Shown: positions 32,369-41,227, numbered from the stretch's first letter. The stretch: DNA of 64,000 nucleotides from Streptomyces avidinii (GCF_014650695.1 NZ_BMVL01000019.1:62001-126000); one strand, 5' to 3'. Numbers and translations are program-made. The notes: generated from the letters alone by a model not told the origin.

Positions 32369-33745
32369 GTGCCCGCAACAGGGGAGCCGTACTTTTTTCT
32401 CAGTTACGCACATACACCGAGGTTCGGGGCCGGGGGCCCCGACCCGGACATGTGGGTCGAGCGCCTTTTCCGTGACCTCTGCGGACACGTCATGGCGCTG
32501 ACGGACCTGCGTGCCGGGTACGACGTCGGGTTCATGGACCGGGAGATACGCAGCGGCGAGGGCTGGTCCGAACGGCTCGCCCGGGCACTGGCCAACTGCC
32601 GTGTCTTCGTTCCCCTGTTCTCGCCGCGGTACTTCGCGAGCGAGATGTGCGGGAAGGAGTGGTTCGCCTTCGCGCAGCGCGCCGTCCAGCACGGCGCGGT
32701 CCGCAACACACCGGCCGAGGCCATCGTGCCCGCGTTATGGGTGCCGGTACCGCCGGAGCAACTCCCGGGTCCTGCCGAGCGGTTGCAGTTCAACCACAAC
32801 ACGTTCGGGGAGCGCTACGTCACCGACGGCCTGTACGGGCTGATCAAGCTGCGCGGTTACGCCGAGCAGTACGAGCAGGCGGTGTACGAACTCGCCCGCC
32901 GCATCGTCCAGGTCGCCGAGACCGCCCACCTGGAACCCATTCGCCCGCTGGACTACCGGAACGTGCCCAGCGCCTTCGGCTCCAGCGGCAGCCCCGCCCG
33001 CACCCTGCACGTCACCGTGGCCGCCGCCTCCCGGCACGAACTGCCCGAGGGCCGCACCCCCGAGTACTACGGGGACACCGCGCTGGAGTGGAACCCGTAC
33101 CACCCGGTCGCCCAGCGGCCCATCGCCTACGTCGCCGAGGACCTGGTCAAGAACCTCAACTACCAGACCAGCATGTCCTCCTTCGACGACGAGGCCGGAC
33201 ACCTCGACGGCAAGCAGCTGCCGACCCGGCCGGAGATCCTGATCGTCGACCGCTGGGCGGTGGAGGACGAGGACCGGCGCCAGCGGCTGGCCGCCTTCGA
33301 CCGGGACCCCCGGCCGTGGATCAACGTGGTCGTGCCGTGGAACCGGTACGACCACCAGAGCCGGACGAAGGAGAGCGAGCTGGCCGACCGGCTGGAGGCC
33401 ACCATGCCGAAGACGATGAGCCAGGGCCGGGCCGCCTGCCGGGCCGCCGCCAACGGCGTGGCCAACGTGGAGACCCTCGGCCAGATCCTGCCGCAGGTGG
33501 TCGAGGCCGCCGCTCAGCAGTTCCTCAGACACGCCCAGCCGTATCCGCCGAAGGGCGACACCTCCATCGAACGGCCCCGGCTGCTCGGTCCGATGGGGAT
33601 GAACGGGCCACCCGGGCCGTCATCGCCCCGTGTCCCCTTCCCGCCCGACTCCGACCGGCACCGGACCGGGCCGGCGGGGGCCGGCCTCCACGACAACGAC
33701 GACAACGACACCGACCGGGGGGACGCGGATGACAGCGAGCAGTGA
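32369..33745 (+). CDS. fxsC: FxsC: TIR-domain protein of the FxSxx-COOH system
   Basis: 458 aa from the GTG at 32369 (GACGGGGG upstream); in-frame ATGs at 32309, 32330 and 32333 would add up to 20 residues. Residues about 6-170 form a TIR-like domain: YFFLSYAHTPRFG, then DVGFMDREIRSGEGWSERLARAL, and the alpha-C motif SPRYFASEMCGKEW. This keeps the S-x2-Y-x2-S-x2-C-x2-E pattern whose Glu is catalytic in NAD-cleaving TIRs. The second half is the FxsC-specific domain (AEDLVKNLNYQTSMSS, PEILIVDRW, WINVVVPWNRYD). Codon 123 is TTA (32735-32737). The stop overlaps fxsT by 17 bp. Confidence 0.88.
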   Translation: MPATGEPYFFLSYAHTPRFGAGGPDPDMWVERLFRDLCGHVMALTDLRAGYDVGFMDREIRSGEGWSERLARALANCRVFVPLFSPRYFASEMCGKEWFAFAQRAVQHGAVRNTPAEAIVPALWVPVPPEQLPGPAERLQFNHNTFGERYVTDGLYGLIKLRGYAEQYEQAVYELARRIVQVAETAHLEPIRPLDYRNVPSAFGSSGSPARTLHVTVAAASRHELPEGRTPEYYGDTALEWNPYHPVAQRPIAYVAEDLVKNLNYQTSMSSFDDEAGHLDGKQLPTRPEILIVDRWAVEDEDRRQRLAAFDRDPRPWINVVVPWNRYDHQSRTKESELADRLEATMPKTMSQGRAACRAAANGVANVETLGQILPQVVEAAAQQFLRHAQPYPPKGDTSIERPRLLGPMGMNGPPGPSSPRVPFPPDSDRHRTGPAGAGLHDNDDNDTDRGDADDSEQ

Positions 33746-36700
33746 CAGCGACAGCGACAGCCGTGACGGACGCATCGTCACCTTCTATTCGTACAAGGGC
33801 GGCACGGGCCGCACCATGGCACTGGCCAACACGGCCTGGATCCTGGCCGCCAACGGCAAGCGGGTCCTCGCCGTCGACTGGGACCTGGAGGCACCCGGCC
33901 TGCACCGCTTCTTCCACCCCTTCCTGGACCCCTCCACGCTCGGGGCCACCACCGGGGTCATCGACCTGATCAGCGAATACGCGTGGGCGGCGACCAGCCC
34001 GGTGCAGCGGCCCGACGACTGGCACAAGGACTACGCGCGGATACAGCCGCACGCCGTCTCCCTCACCCCGGAGACCCACGGCTGGGAGTTCCCGGACGGC
34101 GGCACCCTGGACTTCGTCTCCGCGGGCCGGCAGAACCGCGAGTACTCGGCGACCGTCTCCACCTTCGACTGGGACAACTTCTACGACCGGCTCGGCGGCG
34201 GGCTCTTCTTCGACGCGTTACGCGCCGACATGAAGCGGAACTACGACTACGTCCTGATCGACAGCCGCACCGGCCTGTCCGACATCGCGGACATCTGCAC
34301 GGTCCACCTCCCGGACATCCTCGTCGACTGCTTCACCCTGTCCGACCAGTCCATCGACGGCGCCGCATCCGTCGCCCGGCAGATCGACGAGCGGTTCAAC
34401 GACCGCGGCATCAAGATCTACCCGGTCCCGATGCGCATCGACGAGGGCGAGAAGGAGAAGGCCGACGCCGGCCGGGCGCTGGCCCGGATCAAGTTCGACC
34501 GCTTCCCGAACGGCCTGGTCGGGGACGAGCTCACCTCCTACTGGGGCGCGGTGGAGATCCCGTACCGCCCCTACTACGCCTACGAGGAGACCCTGGCCAC
34601 CTTCGGCGACGAGGCCGGGCTCACCAACTCCCTGCTCTCCGCCTTCGAGCGGCTCACCGCCGTGGTCACCGAGGGCCGGATCACCTCGATGCCGGTCATC
34701 GGCGAGGAGGTCCGGCTGCGCATCAGGGACGCCTTCACCCGGCGCCGCCCGGCGCTGCCCGCCGACCTGTTCCTGTCCTACGTCGCCGAGAACCGGATGT
34801 GGGCCGACTGGATCGAGTCGGTGCTCACCCGGGCCGGTTTCCGGGTCGTGCCCAAGGACGTCTCGGCCGAGCGGGCCCCGGAAGCGACCGCCGGTGACAC
34901 CCTCGGGGGCGCGGGCATCAGCATCGACACCGCCGCCCGGACCGTGGTGCTGCTCTCCACGGCCTACCTCAAGTCCGCTCGGGCCGTGGACGTGTGGGAG
35001 CGCGCGGCCGCCGAGGACCCCACCGGGGGCCGGCGGCAGCTGGTGCCGCTGAGGGTGGGGGACGTACGGCTGTCCACTCCGTACATCGACCGCAACCCGG
35101 TGGACCTCTTCCGGCTCGACGAGGTGCACGCCACCACCGCCCTGCTGCGTGCGGTGGAGCGTCCCATGGCCCTGCCCGACAGCGTCAACAGCGCGTCCCA
35201 GCCAGGCCCCCGCTTCCCGGGGACCGTCCCGAAGATCTGGAACGCACCGCCCCGCAACCCCGGATTCACCGGGCGCAGCATCGTGCTGGAGCGGATGCGC
35301 GACCAGCTCGGCGGGGGCATGGCCGTGGTGCTGCCGCAGCCGCAGACCCTTTTCGGGCTCGGTGGTGTCGGCAAGACCCAGGTGGCGCTGGAGTACGTGC
35401 ACCGGTTCATGGCCGACTACGACCTGGTGTGGTGGATCTCCTCGGAGCAGACCGACGACGTGGTCGCGGCCCTCGCGGAGCTGGCGGTCCGGCTGGGCGC
35501 GCAGACCGGCGAGGACATGGCGGCCGCCTCCCAGGAGGCGATCGACCTGCTGCGGCGCGGGGTTCCCTCCTCCCGCTGGCTGCTCGTCTTCGACAACGCG
35601 GACGATCCGGAGACGCTCAAGCGGTTCTTCCCGCCGGGCGGTCCGGGCCATGTCCTGGTGACCTCCCGCAACCAGTCCTGGTCGCAGTACGGTGACGCGC
35701 TGCCGGTGGACGTGTTCCTGCGCGAGGAGTCCATCGAGCACCTCCAGCGCCGGGCTCCCGGGCTCAGCAAGGACGACGCCGAGCAGGTCGCGGTGGCGGT
35801 GGGCGACCTGCCGCTGGCCGTCGAGCAGGCGGGTGCCTGGATCGCGGAGACGGCGACCCCGGTGTCCGCGTACATCGAGCAGCTGGCCCAGCAGGCCGCC
35901 CGTGTGCTGGCCCTGAACCAGCCGCCCGGTTACCCGGAGCCGGTGGCCGCCACCTGGAACATCTCCATCGAGCGGCTGCAGTCCCGCTCGCCGGCCGCGG
36001 TCCGGCTGCTCCAGCTCTGTGCGTTCCTGGCGCCCGAGCCGATCTCCGCGAACCTGCTGTACAGCAAGGAGATGATCGACGCCCTCAAGCCCTACGACTC
36101 CTCGCTGCAGGAGAAGCTGGTGCTGGGCCGGGTGATCCGGGAGATCGGCCGGTTCGCGCTGGCCAAGGTCGACCAGGTCAGCAACAGCATCCAGGTGCAC
36201 CGGCTGGTGCAGGCGGTGATACGCAACCAGCTGACCGAGGAGGAGCAGCGGGATGCGCGGCACGCGGTCCACCGGATCCTGGCCGGCGCCCGGCCGGACG
36301 ACGACGAGCCGATCGACAACCCGGAGACGTGGCCGCGGTTCAACACCATCTGGTCGCACCTGACCCCGTCCGAGGCCCGGTTCTGCAAGGAGCCGGAGAC
36401 GCGCCGACTGCTGATCGACCGGGTGCGCTACCTCTGGAAGCGCGGGGACTTCAAGGCCGCGTACTCGCTCGGCGAGGAGCTGCGGGAGTCCTGGAAGGAG
36501 ATGCTGGGCAACGACGACCTCCAGTACCTGTACCTGCGCTTCCACCTGTCGAACATCCTGCGCTCGCAGGGGCGGTTCGTGGAGGCGAAGGAGCTGGACG
36601 AGGTCACGCTGGAGCGGCAGCGCGCCGTGCTCGGTCCCTCGCACCCGCACACCTACATGACCATGAGCGGTCTGGCCAACACCCTGGGCGCGCTGGGCCA

Positions 36701-37718
36701 GTACGGGCAGGCGATGGAGCTGGCGACCGACGCGCACGAGGGCTTCAGCCAGATCTTCCACGAGGCGCACCCGCGCACCCTGGCCGCCGCGAACAACCTG
36801 GCGCTGAACCTGCGGCTCGTGGGTCAGTACACCAGGGCCCGCGAGATCGACCAGGAGGTGCACGACCTGCGCACGGAGGTGCTCGGGCCGGAGCACCCGT
36901 ACACCCTGTCCTCCGCGCAGAACCTGGCCCGCGACCTGCGTGAGGTGGGCCGGTACGAGGACTCGGTGCAGTTGCTCAGCCGGACGTACGAGACCTACAA
37001 GCGGACGCTGGGGCGGGCCTTCCCCGGCACCCTGTCGGCCGCGAAGAACCTGGCGGTGTCGCTGCGCCGGGCCGGTCAGCTGGAGGACGCCCTCCGGTTG
37101 ACCACCGCCACCCGGGCCCGCTACCGGGCCAAGTACACCTCCGTCAATCCCGACCTGCTGTCCTGCGAGCTCAACCTGGCCTCGGACCTGTTCGCGACCG
37201 GGGACCCGGGCGGGGCGCGGGACCTGGCGCAGGAGGTGGTGGACGAGTACATGAAGGTGCCGGGCGAGCGGCATCCGTACACCCTGGCGGCGGTGAACAA
37301 CCTGGCCGTCTTCCACTGGGGCACGGGTGCGGCGGAGACGGCGGAGACGATGCTGCGCCAGACGATACGGGGCATGCGGGACGTACTCGGCGACAACCAC
37401 CCGCACACCGTCTTCGCCCATCTCAACCTGGCCAACACCCGGGCCGATCTGGGCGATCCGGAGGGCGCCCTGGAGCTGGAGCGGCTGGCGGTGATGCGGC
37501 TGCGCGAGGCGCTCGGGGCGCACCATCCGGAGACCCTGGCGAGCAGCTCGAACATGGCGATCAGCCTGGACTCGATGGGCCGCAAGGAGGAGGCGGCCCG
37601 ACTGCGGGCGGAGGCGGTGTCCGAGCTGACCCGGCTGCTCGGGGAGGACCACAGCCTGGCCCGTTACGCGCGCGACGAGCGGCGGGTCCACCGCGACCTG
37701 GAGCCTCTCGCGGTCTGA
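33729..37718 (+). CDS. fxsT: FxsT: ParA-like/TIR/NB-ARC/TPR giant protein of the FxSxx-COOH system
   Basis: 1329 aa. Domain order: ParA/MinD-type ATPase (about 12-330; deviant Walker A KGGTGRTMAL, VDWDLEAPGLHRF); a TIR-like domain (about 345-480; ADLFLSYVAENRMWADWI, with a degenerate alpha-C, STAYLKSARAVDVWERA); NB-ARC STAND NTPase (about 530-800; P-loop LFGLGGVGKTQVALEY near 543, Walker B WLLVFDNADD near 617, LPLAVEQAG); and kinesin-light-chain-type TPRs of 42 residues (about 925-1310; HPHTYMTMSGLAN, HPRTLAAANNLA, HPYTLSSAQNLA). This is the layout of an NLR-like sensor that oligomerises on a trigger. Codon 164 is TTA (34218-34220). Shares 17 bp with fxsC. Confidence 0.92.
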   Translation: MTASSDSDSDSRDGRIVTFYSYKGGTGRTMALANTAWILAANGKRVLAVDWDLEAPGLHRFFHPFLDPSTLGATTGVIDLISEYAWAATSPVQRPDDWHKDYARIQPHAVSLTPETHGWEFPDGGTLDFVSAGRQNREYSATVSTFDWDNFYDRLGGGLFFDALRADMKRNYDYVLIDSRTGLSDIADICTVHLPDILVDCFTLSDQSIDGAASVARQIDERFNDRGIKIYPVPMRIDEGEKEKADAGRALARIKFDRFPNGLVGDELTSYWGAVEIPYRPYYAYEETLATFGDEAGLTNSLLSAFERLTAVVTEGRITSMPVIGEEVRLRIRDAFTRRRPALPADLFLSYVAENRMWADWIESVLTRAGFRVVPKDVSAERAPEATAGDTLGGAGISIDTAARTVVLLSTAYLKSARAVDVWERAAAEDPTGGRRQLVPLRVGDVRLSTPYIDRNPVDLFRLDEVHATTALLRAVERPMALPDSVNSASQPGPRFPGTVPKIWNAPPRNPGFTGRSIVLERMRDQLGGGMAVVLPQPQTLFGLGGVGKTQVALEYVHRFMADYDLVWWISSEQTDDVVAALAELAVRLGAQTGEDMAAASQEAIDLLRRGVPSSRWLLVFDNADDPETLKRFFPPGGPGHVLVTSRNQSWSQYGDALPVDVFLREESIEHLQRRAPGLSKDDAEQVAVAVGDLPLAVEQAGAWIAETATPVSAYIEQLAQQAARVLALNQPPGYPEPVAATWNISIERLQSRSPAAVRLLQLCAFLAPEPISANLLYSKEMIDALKPYDSSLQEKLVLGRVIREIGRFALAKVDQVSNSIQVHRLVQAVIRNQLTEEEQRDARHAVHRILAGARPDDDEPIDNPETWPRFNTIWSHLTPSEARFCKEPETRRLLIDRVRYLWKRGDFKAAYSLGEELRESWKEMLGNDDLQYLYLRFHLSNILRSQGRFVEAKELDEVTLERQRAVLGPSHPHTYMTMSGLANTLGALGQYGQAMELATDAHEGFSQIFHEAHPRTLAAANNLALNLRLVGQYTRAREIDQEVHDLRTEVLGPEHPYTLSSAQNLARDLREVGRYEDSVQLLSRTYETYKRTLGRAFPGTLSAAKNLAVSLRRAGQLEDALRLTTATRARYRAKYTSVNPDLLSCELNLASDLFATGDPGGARDLAQEVVDEYMKVPGERHPYTLAAVNNLAVFHWGTGAAETAETMLRQTIRGMRDVLGDNHPHTVFAHLNLANTRADLGDPEGALELERLAVMRLREALGAHHPETLASSSNMAISLDSMGRKEEAARLRAEAVSELTRLLGEDHSLARYARDERRVHRDLEPLAV

Positions 37719-37790
37719 TCCGACGGAGGGCGGCGGAGGCTCCGCGACCGCGGGGTCCCGCCGCCCGCCACCCGACAGCAGGGGGGCGCT

Positions 37791-38699
37791 GTGACCGACA
37801 GCATGACCTTTCGAAACGAGGACCTGCCGGCCCTCTTCCACCACACCGACCAGGCGGCGATCTCCCGGCAGCGGGAGTCCACCCAGGCCACGCGCGCCCA
37901 GTTGCTGCTGCTGGTCGCGGCCGCGGCGGCCGCCGCGCTGCCCGCCGGGCCGAAGCTGGGCTCGATGTACCTCTTCGGGCTGCTGAGCGTGCTCTCGTAC
38001 GTGGGGGTGCTGGTCGTGGGCATGCGGGCGACCCGGCGCCGGGCCCGCCCGCAGTGGCAGCTCAACCGCAGTGCGGCGGAGTTCATCAAGTCCCTGGCCT
38101 GGCGGTACGCGGTGCACGGGGCGCCGTTCGGCAGCGAGGTCGCCGAGCCCGGGGTGACGTACCGGAGCAGGCTGGAGGCGGGTTTGGCCGAGCTGCGGAA
38201 GATGGGCTGGGAGGATCCGCGTTCCGCCGGGACGGTGCCGGAGGGCGGGGAGATCACCGGCGCGATGGAGCGGCTGCGAGGGATGGACTACCAGGCGCGG
38301 CGCGAGACGTACGTCCGGGACCGGCTGATCGAGCAGCGCAATTGGTACCGGCGGCGCGCGGAGGTGTCCCGGCGGGCGACGAACCTGTGGTCGTGGACGA
38401 TCGTGCTGCTGACCTGCCTGGCCCTGATGTTCGCGCTGCTGGGGTCCTTCGGTTCGGGTCCCGGGCCGAGGCTGACCGCGCTGCTGAGCGCGGCGGCGGC
38501 GGCCGGTATCGCCTGGAACGAGGTGCGCCGCCACCATCCGCTGATCGAGGCGCACACCCTGATCGAGCAGGATCTGGCGGCGATGATGGTCGTGATGCAG
38601 ACGACCATCACCGAGTCCCAGTGGCCCTCGTCGGTGTACGAGACCGAGCGGTACGTGTCCCCGCAGCACACGGACTGGCTGGCCCGGCACAGCAGTTGA
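37791..38699 (+). CDS. DUF4231/SLATT-like four-helix membrane protein
   Basis: 302 aa from GTG 37791. Two hydrophobic hairpins are visible: QLLLLVAAAAAAALPAG with YLFGLLSVLSYVGVLVVG (about 39-84) and SWTIVLLTCLALMFALLG with LTALLSAAAAAGIAWNE (about 202-245). Each is followed by a soluble helical segment, so the protein looks like a duplicated two-helix SLATT/DUF4231 unit. SLATT proteins are predicted pore-forming effectors in nucleotide-signalled conflict systems. It starts 72 bp after fxsT on the same strand, and the convergent next gene encodes a SLOG-like sensor, the usual partner class. Function otherwise unknown. Confidence 0.75.
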   Translation: MTDSMTFRNEDLPALFHHTDQAAISRQRESTQATRAQLLLLVAAAAAAALPAGPKLGSMYLFGLLSVLSYVGVLVVGMRATRRRARPQWQLNRSAAEFIKSLAWRYAVHGAPFGSEVAEPGVTYRSRLEAGLAELRKMGWEDPRSAGTVPEGGEITGAMERLRGMDYQARRETYVRDRLIEQRNWYRRRAEVSRRATNLWSWTIVLLTCLALMFALLGSFGSGPGPRLTALLSAAAAAGIAWNEVRRHHPLIEAHTLIEQDLAAMMVVMQTTITESQWPSSVYETERYVSPQHTDWLARHSS

Positions 38700-38734
38700 G
38701 GGCCGTCGCCGACGCGGCCTCGCGGGGGCGTGAC

Positions 38735-39214
38735 TCAGTCGCGGGTCGCGCCCTCGCGCCAGATGACGGTGACCGGCTTGCCGAGCGCCCGCGCGTAGGC
38801 GACGATCTCGGCGGTGCCGCCGTGCCCGCGGGCGGGCTGCCCGTCCCAGACGGCGACGAGCCGGTCGCAGGAGTCGGCGATGTAGGTGCCGGCGGCGTAG
38901 TAGGCCTCGTCCGTGGAGCGGGCGAAGTCCATCCGGATCTCCTGGGTGGCCCGGTTCCTGAGGCCCTGGTAGCGGGCGAGGGCCTCGGCGTCCTCGAAGG
39001 CCTCCTCGTAGTCCTCGCTGGGGATCACCACGGTGAGACCGGCGCCGTGTTCCAGCGCTATGGCGGCGAACAGCTGGTCCGCCCCCTCGGCGAGGCTGGA
39101 GAAGGCCTCCAACGGTCCCTCGTGGCCGCCCAGGACGGCCCGCAGGCCGTCCTCCACATGGCCGAGCACCGAGTCCGGAATGGCTCGGTGCCCGGTCACG
39201 CCGATGCGTTTCAT
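38735..39214 (-). CDS. SLOG-superfamily-like nucleotide-binding protein
   Basis: 159 aa from ATG 39214. A Rossmann-like core begins RIGVTGHRAIPDSV; further motifs are FSSLAEGADQLFAAIALEHGA, VVIPSEDYEEAFED, DSCDRLVAVWDG and the glycine loop GHGGTAEIVAYARALGKPV. This TGHR ... G-x-GAD ... GGTA-E pattern is that of LOG/DprA/TIR-related SLOG proteins, which bind or process nucleotide-derived ligands. It is convergent with the SLATT-like gene with only 35 bp between stops. Pairing of SLOG with SLATT is known from comparative genomics; the ligand here is unknown. Confidence 0.72.
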   Translation of the reverse strand: MKRIGVTGHRAIPDSVLGHVEDGLRAVLGGHEGPLEAFSSLAEGADQLFAAIALEHGAGLTVVIPSEDYEEAFEDAEALARYQGLRNRATQEIRMDFARSTDEAYYAAGTYIADSCDRLVAVWDGQPARGHGGTAEIVAYARALGKPVTVIWREGATRD

Positions 39215-39314
39215 GCAGAAACCAGCCTCCCCCGTGGACACGGTCCTCGCCCGGAACATCCTCCCAGAAGGCGGGAGGACGTCCAGGGGTGCGACGGGGG
39301 CGCGTGAGTCACCG

Positions 39315-40199
39315 TCAGTAGACGCTGACCCCGTAGGCATTGAGGGCCTCGACCACGGGCTGGAAGAAGGTGGTACCGCCCGAGGAGCAGTTGCCGCTGC
39401 CGCCCGAGGTGAGGCCGACGGCCCGGGTGCCGGAGTAGAGCGGGCCGCCGCTGTCGCCGGGTTCGGCGCAGACGTTGGTGCGGATCATGCCGTAGACGAC
39501 GTCGCCGCCGCCGTAGTTGACGGTGGCGTTGAGCCCGGTGACCCGTCCGCTGTGGATGCCGGTGGTGGAGCCGCGCCTGGTCACCGACATGTTGACGGTG
39601 GCGTTCACGGCGCTGGTGATGTCCTGGCTGCCGACGGTCCCCGGGGGGACCGGCGTGTTGCTCGCGTACTTGATGAGGCCGTAGTCGTTGGTCGGGAAGC
39701 TGGAGCCGGTGGTGCTGCCGAGAACGGTGGTGCGGGCGGAGTTGGTCCACCAGGTGCCGGCGCCGTCGGTGCAGTGTCCGGCGGTGAGGGCGTAGTAGTT
39801 GCTGCCGCTGCGGACGTTGAAGCCGAGCGAACAGCGCCAGCTCGTCGCGTAGATCGCGTCGCCGCCGGAGGCCAGCTTGGTCAGCTTGCCGGGGATGCGT
39901 TCGATGCGCAGGGCTCCGACGTCGGCTCCGGCCTCTCGCTTGATTCTCGCGATGCCGGCCTGGGAGACCGTGGAGTCGGCGGAGACCACGAGGGTTCCGG
40001 TGGCGGGGTCGGTGTGCCAGGCGGTGCCCGCCACGTCGGCGCGCAGGACGGATGCGCCGGCCGAGGCGAGCCGGTCGGCACTGAATCCGACATCCTGCGA
40101 GTCCGCGCTCGCGGCCGTGGGGACGGCGAGCGCTGCGGCGGCGGCCAGGCCGGTGGCCGCCGCGAGCAGCCTGGTACGGGTCATGCGCTTGATCCTCAC
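39315..40199 (-). CDS. secreted chymotrypsin-like S1 peptidase (streptogrisin-type)
   Basis: 294 aa from GTG 40199 (AGGAGGAC upstream; ATG 40184 is less well placed). Signal peptide 1-32, a pro-region of about 75 residues, then the mature protease starting near IYATSWRCSLGFNV. Catalytic triad: His in ALTAGHCTDG, Asp in TNDYGLIKY and Ser in AEPGDSGGPLYSG. Cysteines around the His, near NVCAEPG and in GNCSSGG give the S1E disulfides. The propeptide should be removed autocatalytically. It adjoins the fxs locus but faces it tail to head and shows no sign of belonging to it. Confidence 0.93.
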   Translation of the reverse strand: MRIKRMTRTRLLAAATGLAAAAALAVPTAASADSQDVGFSADRLASAGASVLRADVAGTAWHTDPATGTLVVSADSTVSQAGIARIKREAGADVGALRIERIPGKLTKLASGGDAIYATSWRCSLGFNVRSGSNYYALTAGHCTDGAGTWWTNSARTTVLGSTTGSSFPTNDYGLIKYASNTPVPPGTVGSQDITSAVNATVNMSVTRRGSTTGIHSGRVTGLNATVNYGGGDVVYGMIRTNVCAEPGDSGGPLYSGTRAVGLTSGGSGNCSSGGTTFFQPVVEALNAYGVSVY

Positions 40200-40334
40200 T
40201 TCTCGTCCTCCTGGAGAGGGTCGGGGGCCCGGCGGTTGTGGGGGTGCCAGAGCCCGTGAGGCGCAGCCGGGGGCACGGCGGGCGCATGAGCTTTGGCCGT
40301 GCCCCTGACAAGCGCTGTCGGGAGTGTCCTGTCG

Positions 40335-41150
40335 TCAGATACCGGTCGCAAGAGCGGCTTTCAGCCTCCGCTCACCCGCCGCGACCGCGAACGGCAGCGT
40401 GTTCCCGGGTGGCGGGAAAGGACAGATGAAGTGGTCCGCGAAGGCGCAGGGAGGCAGCAGGGACCGGTTGAAGTCCACCGTGATCGCGCCCCGCGCGTCG
40501 GGTATGCCGGGCTTCAGGAAGCGGAAGCGGTAGCTGGAGCTCCCGCCGGTGGCATCCCCGAAGACGGCCCAGAGGCTGCCGTCGTCCGGGTCGACGGCGA
40601 CCCGGAGGCGGTGCTCGGCGCCCTCGAAGGCGAAGAGCAGTTCTCCGCCGAGGCCGAGTCCGCGCGCCCGCCCGTCGGCGTTCTCCACCTGGACGCTCCG
40701 GTCCTCGGCGTACGGCCGGAACCGCCCGGGCAGCGCGTGGGCGGGGTCGTACGGGGTGGTCTCGACGCCGGCGAAGGCCCGGCGGGCCTCGGAGTCGGGG
40801 TCGAAGACGCGTACTCCCCACTCCCCCTCGCGCCGGATCACGACGATCCGGAGCGCCCCGGCGGAGAGCCGGGCGTGCGCGGGCGGCCCCTCGTCGGCGT
40901 CGAGGACGACCTCACCCGTGAAGGGCTCGCCGTCGAGCCGGCAGGAGTCCTCGGGGGTGACGGTCAGCACCGCACCGGCCTCCGTGGCGCGCCAGCGCCC
41001 CGGAACGGCCGGAATTCGACCTTCCGGGTAGTCGGCGAGCCAGAAGGTTCCGGTCAGGGCGAGGGGGCCGTAGGGCGTGGACACGGCCGCCGCCCTGCGC
41101 TCGTGCCATGTCCGCCATGCGGCGTGCGGATCGTCTGCGTCGTCGCTCAT
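40335..41150 (-). CDS. DUF1684 domain protein
   Basis: 271 aa from ATG 41150. Typical DUF1684 stretches: WRTWHERRAAAVSTPYGPLALTGTFWL near the start, RWRATEAGAVLTVTPEDSC, and the most conserved C-terminal part LWAVFGDATGGSSSYRFRFLKPG, then VDFNRSLLPPCAFADHFICPFPPPGN. The C-terminal ADHF-C-P-PP-N block is diagnostic. The family is widespread and uncharacterised; a cytosolic beta-rich fold is predicted. The next upstream gene (DUF5685) lies 77 bp away on the same strand. Confidence 0.85.
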   Translation of the reverse strand: MSDDADDPHAAWRTWHERRAAAVSTPYGPLALTGTFWLADYPEGRIPAVPGRWRATEAGAVLTVTPEDSCRLDGEPFTGEVVLDADEGPPAHARLSAGALRIVVIRREGEWGVRVFDPDSEARRAFAGVETTPYDPAHALPGRFRPYAEDRSVQVENADGRARGLGLGGELLFAFEGAEHRLRVAVDPDDGSLWAVFGDATGGSSSYRFRFLKPGIPDARGAITVDFNRSLLPPCAFADHFICPFPPPGNTLPFAVAAGERRLKAALATGI

Positions 41151-41227
41151 CCCGCTCAGCCCTTCCACGCCGGTCCGGACGGGAATCCCCGCGTACGCCG
41201 TCCGGACCTGTGAAATCCGAAAGACCG

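Noticed and set aside
39315..40199. S1 protease as the FxsA-processing enzyme
   Set aside because: It is a secreted streptogrisin-type protease on the other strand with its own promoter region; adjacency alone does not support a role.
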